64,000 bases of DNA, from contig OZ038422.1 of the NCBI GenBank assembly GCA_964036155.1, positions 21,351,201-21,415,200 on the forward strand. The letters run 5' to 3'. Of the stretch, positions 56,538-64,000 are shown in pieces. Below the pieces are notes generated by a model. That model searched no databases. It was not told where the DNA came from and saw only the letters and a list, made by a program, of their open reading frames with translations. The translations under genes were made by a program, and so were the position numbers. Source of the DNA: Diploscapter coronatus (Eukaryota; Nematoda; Chromadorea; Rhabditida; Rhabditidae). How positions within the stretch are numbered: position 1 is the first letter of the stretch; every line of letters begins with the position of its first letter.

Positions 56538-59440
56538 TTGCAGTGCATGGAGGTGGGTGACGCTGTTAATTATGCTGCCTGTCTTCTGACTCATCGAATT
56601 CTTGAGATTTTCGGCTCTTGTCGAGATTCTGACATTTCGTCTTCAATTTTGGATTTTTCCAATTTTCTCCGATGCTTAAGAGAGGATCATTGTGCTTATC
56701 GTCGGCTTTTTCTTATTCTCTTCTTTTCCTACATCGCTATACTTGAACTTGGTGACAAGCACAGGTGACCATTGATAGGAGACTAGGAAATGAAGTCATT
56801 TTTAGACCTGCTGGGATATCCCCACTTTTCTTATGCTATTTTAAGAAAAATTGGTAGATTACAAATGAGTGTGAACATGAAATGAATGGGGATCAAACCT
56901 AGAGAGCATTCGAGTCAAACCCAAAAAATATATGGGGAGTAGATCGCAGGAGCGAAATTTACGTTATGACTTCATCACGAATAGAGATTCTTGAAAATCC
57001 AAAGCTAGAGATGCAGAACTGTAAAGGAATATTAAAGAGGGTAGGTCGCACGACCATCCTGACTTAAGCTCTCCATAGGTCTGATGTAGATCACAAAAAA
57101 CCAATGAGGATGAGATTGTTCTTTCACTAATCTCTAGTATGATGATCTCCTTGAATTTTAGTTTTTTTTTTTATTTAATCTCATCTCATACGTTCAATGT
57201 CTCGTTTATTGAATTTCTCTAATGTTTTATTATTTCAGGAGTTTCGTTTAACCCGTCAACAAGCCTGCATTCCACCTGCCAAGAAGCGCTTCTTTCCTCG
57301 GACAAGCCTGACCTGATTGGGGCCATCAAGGTTGGTCGACGATTTTATATGTCGAGATTTACGAACGACGGAGCTCTCTCAATGTGAGCTTCCCCCCAAA
57401 GATATGCGAGAAATGTTCACATTGAGAGCGAATACGAGTGAATGCTTGCTCCTAGTATTGAGCGAATCCGATCACTGCGCATTCATAAGTTCATATTTCC
57501 TTTCCAGTTCTTGGAGAACTGTCCCAAATTCAACTGCGGAACGGGCTCGAATCTAACGATGCACGGCCGAATCGAGTGCGATGCCTCGTTCATGTCATCT
57601 GATGAACTACGGTAGGCCGTTGCAAATTTAAAAATTCTGAAAGCAGATGATCACCTAATACGAAAATATGCGGTGATCATAGAAAGCGAATAGGTTCGAA
57701 TGTTTAGACTCGTATATATGACACAATTCGAAGATTATCTCCGAAAAGATATTTTCCTAGCTTATCTATCCGCTACCCATTTCTCTATCTATATTTGGGT
57801 TTTGGAAGTATGCGTATTTTACTATTTGGTTCCTTGCTAGACTACAACAATCTAATCCAAGTGCAGAAATTATCTTCATTCTCCTGCAGGTACGGTGCAG
57901 TGAGTTGCGTTTCCCGGTTGAAGAATCCCTGCGAAGTTGCCAAGTCTATTGCAGAGGACACCTCGCTCAGCGCGATTTCGATGGTCCAACCCATGACGCT
58001 CGTCGGCTTCGGTGCACATCAATGGGCCAAGGAGAGAGGTAATTTGGAAATTTAACATGTTTTATATTCCGTAAGAAAAATAGAACCAGGTGCTTGCATT
58101 AAAATAGGAATTCATCCAACTCACCTTTGAGATAGTCAGCTCTTTCCCAATTCTTTTCCTTGTTATGAATGGAAGTGAAATGACTCTATTTCATAGTATT
58201 GAAAAACTCTTTAGGTAACTTTTGTTCTCCACTTATGCCAGAAAGAAGGGAAGAAAAGATAGCGTACTTTGTTAAGGACATCTCTCCAAATAGTTATTTT
58301 GATGAAACAACTTATGAGCAGTCAGTCAACATTCATTTGCAGGCTTCGACCTGATTGAAGAAGATGAGTTGATCAGCAAGAAGGCCAAGCAGATGCACGA
58401 GCAGGGACTCAACTACCTGGACAGCAGCATGCAGCCCTCGACCAGTTCACAACTCGATACTGTTGGTGGATTGGCTGCAGATACAAATGTAAGTCTAGCA
58501 TCGTTTGCTTCTTAATTTTCCCCTGAAAAATACTCATGATAAGAAAATTTGACTAATCATAATACAGCATTCTATCACTCATTTTTAGAGCCTACAATAA
58601 TCGTTTTCTTCAATTCAGCGCTCTTCATAACAAATTTGTAAATTCAAGTTTCAGGGCAGCAACCTTGAAGTTGTATCGTCAAGTGGAGGTCTCTTTATGA
58701 AGCCAGATGGTAAGAACCGCAATCATCAGATTCCACTCAATTGCTGTTTCGCTCAGGTCGACTCGGCTCTTCCGCAACATTCGGCGCGTCGTGCTGGGCA
58801 GAGAAGCGTCACGACCTGACTGTTGGAATCACCGTATCTGGCTGCGGGGAAGCACTCATTCGGACAAACTTCGCGCGCAGTCTGGCCGAAGCAATCTTCA
58901 GCAGGTATGTTAAAAGCACTGTTTGATACCATTATGTAGCATATTCAGCAACAGATTTTTATAATTGAATTTAAAGTTTGTAAAGTTTTCCCTTATTTCA
59001 CTCTTGAGATTTTTCATTCTTTTGAAAGATCAAAAAAAAAAAAAGTCCAAATTATCAGCTATAATGACTAAGCGAACTGAAACTATTCGCACCTTTGCTT
59101 CCCTAGCGAATTTTAGTTTAGCCTGTTATTTCACTTCTTTTTTTTGCTATTATCAATATTGCTATGTTTTAGTGATGACGATGCTCTCCCTGCCGATGTG
59201 CTCCGTAACTGGTTCGACAACTCGTTCCTGTGCTCCCCTCTCCTCACTAGAATGCAGCCTCACAATCGACTGGCAGGTGGTCTCGTCTTCTTTTCGAGTC
59301 CCTACACAGCTGAACTCATTTCCTTCCACAACACACCCTCGCTCCCTTTCGCCTACTTCTCGAAAAATAAATGCAAAAGCTTCCTCTCTGTTTCCCCTTC
59401 AAGTGACCGTGTGACTATCAACTCGTTTATACTCAAATAG
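56516..59440 (+). CDS. TASP1: Taspase-1-like threonine aspartase
   Basis: Ntn-hydrolase of the asparaginase-2 family; in animals taspase-1 cleaves MLL-type and TFIIA precursors after Asp. Eight exons in phase: 56516-56552, 57239-57330, 57508-57611, 57890-58038, 58343-58488, 58655-58709, 58757-58904, 59173-59440; 332 residues (human 420). Strand 1 is VIAVHGG (about residues 7-13). FNCGTGSNLTMHGRIECDAS matches the human NAGMGSNL...IECDAS. The autocleavage site is SQLDTVGGLAAD, predicting cleavage at Asp166/Thr167 with Thr167 as the nucleophile. SSSGGLFMKPDGRLGSSATF and TVSGCGEALIRT are the family's downstream signatures. The linker before the cleavage site is shorter than in human. The ATG lies inside the last exon of the glutaredoxin-like gene, in a different frame. 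Confidence in family is high; the exact start is less certain. Confidence 0.88.
57644..57682. repeat. Small perfect hairpin in a taspase intron
   Basis: ATGATCACC and GGTGATCAT pair perfectly over nine bases around a loop of about 16 bases in intron 57612-57889. No larger element is visible. Confidence 0.4.
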
Positions 59441-61307
59441 TCTAATCATTTTTCAAAAATTATGCAAATGCAAGACAATTCTAAGACTTATACCATATGA
59501 GATCTTTGAGCGTTATTATTGAAAAAAATTTTCTTTATTTAAATTATTTATTCCAAAAGGAATCTTAGAAAGTTCGGTCTTTTCGCTCCGGGTTTTTGTT
59601 TAATTCGAGATTTTTAAATTGGTCTTCCTGCTCATTCGTTCAGTACCATTTTGCATTTTATTTGCACTTTTTTCTTTATTTTATGATACTGGACAAATAT
59701 CTCGGGTTAATTTTACGCAGATACGCATAGGAAGAAAGATATCAAAATGGGCTTTATTGTTGTTTCTTCATTGAAAAACTAAATCTTTGATATGTTTCTC
59801 CCTATGTGTATCTATAGAAACATCGAGGTTTAAGCTCAAATAGCCTCGTTAAATCTTTTTGTTTTTTTTTAATAAAAGTGTACCATAAAATAGGCTAAAA
59901 ATATGCCAAATTTTCTTTTCTAGAATAAAAGTTCTTTGCAAATTTATTGTCTTTCTGTGATAGAATAATGTATTAAAATCTAAAATTCAGAGATTTGATC
60001 GATATAAGAAATACTAAAATAGAGGACAAAATCATTTACCGATACAAATTATATGTTATCTGATAAATAATGAATGATAAATATCTGGGATAGATGGTAG
60101 TTAATCAAAGTTTAAAGGCTAACGCAGAAAATGACAAATATCTACAGTTCAGATAAATATTCTAAATGTATCTTTGTTTCTAAACATTATGCTAACAATA
60201 AAATAGAAATCACACTTTACATAAAATTTCAAACTTAAGACTTTATAACAAGTAGATTTTCGTAAGTGGAAACTGAGTTTTATTCATTCTCGAAAGGAAT
60301 ATTTCGCAGAATATGATTTCAATTTCACTTGCCTTCCTGGATTAGTCTATGTGCAAAAGACAGCTATGGATGGAAGTATCCAATATCCAATATTGTGATA
60401 TTGTCTGAATGTGCCGATGTGACTGATGTGCCGTTGAGAGCTCTCATACATAGCAGATGAGTTGCCGAGGACTCTTCAGTCCGTTCTTTCAGTCAATTTC
60501 CTTTCCCAATAGCATCAGCTCTGGTGGCAATGTGAGATTTCATTCTTCCTTTTTCTTTGAACATAGCCTTTCATATATTTTGTTTTTATAAGATCTTCTG
60601 AATCAATCGAGTATGATCAAATACTTTCTAATCATAAACTCCCTAACAGCTAACCATTTAAAATTTTTCATATACAATGGCGCACAAAAGCTTTAAACAA
60701 TGGACCATATTTGAAATGGCTGATATCTGAACTTTTCTTATGAATAAATAAACTTTGATGAAAGTTTGCTGTGAAACCTGTATCCACAATTTTTCATTTT
60801 CACCGGATTCATCAAGCGATTCAGACAAATCAGACCACATAACTCTTTCCCATCTTCTAATGCTTCTATCATATAAATGTCTCGAAATGATATTCACGCG
60901 ACTCTTCTCTCTGCTTTCTTCTCCAGAGCACCCCCAATGTGATTTAGCCGCTCACAAGCACCTTTCCCCAAGTCGTAGTTAAACAATTAATTATGTTAGC
61001 CACAAATTTCTTACCACAGAAAGTAAGCATACCAACCCCAACCTACACTACCACTACGCTAGACCGCGTTACACAATTTATTTGCTTGCTTTCTTTATAA
61101 CTTTGAACATCATTATTTACCACTCGATGTGATCTTCGAGTATGAAAAATTTCAGGAAACGGTTCATTAAAAGCTTAGATATGAAACATTTGAATCATAT
61201 ATATTGCTCTAGACTTGTTTGCCACTAAATAATTATCAGAATTGAAATCGTGATCGTTGTCTACTGAAAATGGTCCAATATATTCAGAAAGGTGAATAAT
61301 TTGTGAG

Positions 61308-61410
61308 ATGCCAATGGACAGTTTGTCGTTCACTCGATTCGACAGATTTGACAGTGCCCGGTCGTCTCGCTACTCCACTCGCAGATGCAGTGAATTGATC
61401 GAACCAAAAA
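61308..61410 (+). CDS. Possible first exon of an unidentified gene
   Basis: An ATG opens a GC-richer stretch encoding MPMDSLSFTRFDRFDSARSS followed by RYSTRRCSELIEPK, ending at a GTAACC donor. Composition is protein-like compared with its AT-rich flanks, but no partner exon was found with certainty. Confidence 0.2.
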
Positions 61411-63440
61411 GTAACCGTTTATCTAGAGTTGCACTGACAAACCAGTATGGTTCTTATTTCATTCTCAGAAGTAAATGCTATAATTCAGGAAGAAAAACCT
61501 CGTAAAATTTAGAGACTTATTGCGATCATTTGGTCGGGGGATTTCGCCGTACTCAGTGTTTTCGAAAAATGTCACATTTGTGTTTGTCTTCGTAGGAAAA
61601 ACGGGGTTTCGAATTACTTGAAACTAGCATAGTGAGAGACGCGCTGCGGATGAAGTAATCCAGAGACAGAACGGACATACAACAAGGTCTGAGGGGAGAA
61701 AACACTTTGGGAGATGAAGGAAGAAAGGAAGACAGGAAGGAGTAGACGCATATCTGCTGCACTAAAAGCTGCATCTGACGAGCTTTATCCATTCTGATCA
61801 CTTTTCATTAATTTATTTGATGAAACTACTTTAGAACTGCATGACCGACGAAATGGAATCTACTTCAATGAAAAGTTAGGAAATGAGCCATTTCACTTGA
61901 GAAAGAAATACTCAGCAGTTTGTCTTCTCAATTTTCAATTCAAAATCTTATCGTAATTGACAATAGCTTCTCATATCAAATCCTCCAATTTTTGTAATAC
62001 ACGTAAATAATTTATCCTCTAATATCATATTGTCTCTAATGCCTCGTTTTGATGTTCTAACAACGAAACTGATGATATCACCAAAAACTTTCTGTAAGCC
62101 TTCAGTTTTCGATTTACTGAAAACACGGAGGCTGCCTTCTGTTCTCTTCGAATTTGCATCCCAAGTAATTCTTGTGCTGCCTCCTGTCGTCCTGCCGTCT
62201 TCAGCAGCCACTGCGTAATTGTGTTTGATGGCCTTTCTGCTTCCTCTTCCTTCCTTCCTTCGTTTCTTCGCTTCTTCGTCCTCTTTCTGCCTGCAACATT
62301 TCCATTCGAATCAAATCATCTGTCCATCTGCAGTCTGTACAATCTCCTCCTGCTTATCATTTGCATTGTCCCTATTTGTGTCGTGTTAATTTCTGATGCT
62401 CATCTTCATCAGGCATCTAATCTCCATTCCTCCATTCGTATTCCATTTCACTTGCACTCGCTTTTTCCACGCAGTTTCTTGTATCCCTGCTGGTTCTCTA
62501 GTCTCTAATTATCTCCAACTATCTCTAACTTGTTTCCTGAGCATTCTTCTCCCCGTCTGCCATACTCCTTCCATTCACTCATGCGTATTTCCGTATTTAG
62601 TCGTTTTCATTTGGTGTCGTGCTTCTTCTTCTTCTTCAGTTTCTTGCTGTCTTCCTTGTGTCATCTGTGATTTGTGTGATTCTCGTCCTCTTTCCTCTGC
62701 TCTTCTGTCTCCTCCCTCCCCTTCCCCATTTGTCATAAGCCAGTCAGTCAGTCAGTTTCTCGAGGGTCCAATTCTGCAATTCTGTCCTCGAAGTTCTGCT
62801 TCATTCGGTGATCCAGTCATTCAGCTCTTCACTCATTTCCATAGCCATTCCCCATTCTTTTCTCTTGGTCATCTTCCCCCTCTTTTTCTTCCTCTTCGTG
62901 TTTTTTTTCTTCATATTTTCATAATGCACATTTCAATCTCGCAATAATCTCCATTTCTCAGTCACATTCAGTCTTCAGTCGAGTTTCCAAGAAGAACACG
63001 TTATTTCCTGTCTATTCTATTTTATATAACATTCGAAAATGTGCTAAATCCAAGTTTTCCAAATCATAAACGGAAATTATTCTTATACTTGCGCTAGAGA
63101 TAGATATTATCTTACCTCTTAACATTGCTGATTTAATTTAGTCGCTGTCATTCATTATAATAGGCTGTTCCATAATTTCGCCCAGATTTTTCTTTGCATA
63201 AAATAGAAGAAACCTATCTAAACTCAACTAAATGAAGGGGGATAAAATTGTAACCGTGTATGATAGTGGTAGTAATTTATTGGACAACAGCCTGAGTATT
63301 TTATCTTACAATATTCAGAAGAAGGTGATCTTCGAATTGGGAACCTGTGAAGTTGTTGAGCAACCAAATATAAACTATCGCATATTATTTATCTACATAT
63401 TTCTATCACGTCAATTTCTCTAAAAATAACTAATTTTCAG

Positions 63441-63547
63441 TTTGTACCCTCCATTCCGCATCTGATTTGCTCGTTGCTCATCCAGCTTCGACCGCAATGC
63501 GGCATGGCTCATTTGCAGCACGCAACTCATCTGCCAGCCTTCGTTTA
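63441..63547 (+). CDS. Possible terminal exon, strand uncertain
   Basis: A perfect ATTTTCAG acceptor is followed on the plus strand by an open frame beginning FVPSIPHLICSLLIQLRPQC and ending in a stop at the TAG near 63547. The same DNA is also open on the minus strand with helical, charged content (NEGWQMSCVLQMSHAALRSK). Codon use is protein-like in both readings. No homologue was recognised. Confidence 0.25.
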
Positions 63548-64000
63548 GATGCACGGCGACAGTCGCTCGGTCTGTGTTTACTATCATATGTCAAACCATA
63601 GCATGAGGCATAAAACTTATTCTATCCCTATTAGTTTATTTATATTTTCGATAATAGCTGTATGACACTTTCTCGCTAAGAATTTTCAAATTTAATAGTA
63701 TCATCAACTTTGCCCAGAATCTATAGATACTTTGTAGTGTAGTGATAGAGCCTTAACCTATTTCTTCAAATTATGTTCTCTTTCCTAACAACTATCAGTA
63801 AACATTGCTTTTAGAACCGTGTCTAATTGGGTATGCTAATTCTCAATTTAGTTTAGCACACCATTACTTGTTATGATTTTATTTTAGTTCATTTTGTAAC
63901 TGTCTATTTTAGCCAATCTCCATATCATTTATCTGCTGCTTCATATATCCTTCATGAGCATTCATTTTCTCCTCCAACCTCTAATATTCCGTCTAATAGC

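Larger units (their letters stand above)
59441..64000. other. Gene-poor right end of the window
   Basis: After the taspase stop the DNA is AT-rich to about 62.2 kb. A pyrimidine-rich plus-strand block runs from about 62.2 to 62.95 kb, similar to the one upstream of the Dve-like gene, and AT-rich DNA follows. Only two weak candidate exons were seen (61308-61410 and 63441-63547). The rest shows nothing I can support. Confidence 0.45.

Noticed and set aside
61020..61080. tRNA-like A box (TAGCGTAGTGG) on the minus strand
   Set aside because: No B box or cloverleaf follows; at best a chance match or a very degraded tRNA-derived fragment.

Overview
The window looks like nuclear DNA from a nematode, genus not determined. 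It is AT-rich. Every gene I could follow is split into many small exons, mostly by GT-AG introns ending in a TTTTCAG-type acceptor. Several start codons lie only 0 to about 60 bases downstream of a strong TTTCAG or TTGCAG acceptor, which is the pattern expected when mRNA 5' ends are made by spliced-leader trans-splicing. Homology calls are from memory of the families. Exon models were built by hand, and every intron was checked for a preserved reading frame.

Layout, left to right. (1) Minus strand, about 1-4.6 kb: the 5' part of an AMP-activated protein kinase gamma subunit (runs off the left edge) and, upstream of it, a mitochondrial RNase P subunit 1 / TRMT10C-type tRNA methyltransferase. 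(2) Plus strand, 4.9-13.6 kb: a small gene for an unrecognised 107-residue protein, then an SLC18B1-like major-facilitator transporter whose introns carry at least four inverted-repeat elements. (3) Plus strand, 14.5-19.4 kb: a secreted Gln/Tyr/Pro-rich protein of unknown function. (4) 19.4-24.3 kb: no gene seen; it holds a 359-bp MITE and about 3 kb of strand-asymmetric pyrimidine-rich DNA. (5) Plus strand, 24.35-33.1 kb: a Dve/SATB-family (DVE-1-like) homeobox regulator with ULD, CUT-like and two homeodomain regions. (6) Minus strand, 33.9-43.4 kb: a complete AMP deaminase with alternative first exons and two GC-AG introns. (7) Minus strand, 45.7-55.8 kb: RRS1 (ribosome assembly) and, just upstream, a nucleolin-like protein with its RGG domain at the N terminus; the two may be co-transcribed. 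(8) Plus strand, 56.05-59.44 kb: a glutaredoxin-like DUF836 gene whose last codons overlap, in another frame, the start of a taspase-1-like threonine aspartase. (9) 59.4-64 kb: no convincing gene, only two weak candidate exons and another pyrimidine-rich block.

Themes. AMPK gamma (AMP/ATP sensing) and AMP deaminase (AMP removal) both act on AMP but are about 33 kb apart, so I do not read this as a cluster. Nucleolin-like and RRS1 both serve ribosome biogenesis and sit head-to-tail. The most unusual arrangement is the 22-base out-of-frame overlap of the glutaredoxin-like and taspase reading frames, which implies a two-cistron mRNA or an alternative 5' end. I found no tRNA, rRNA, CRISPR array or intact transposase gene.
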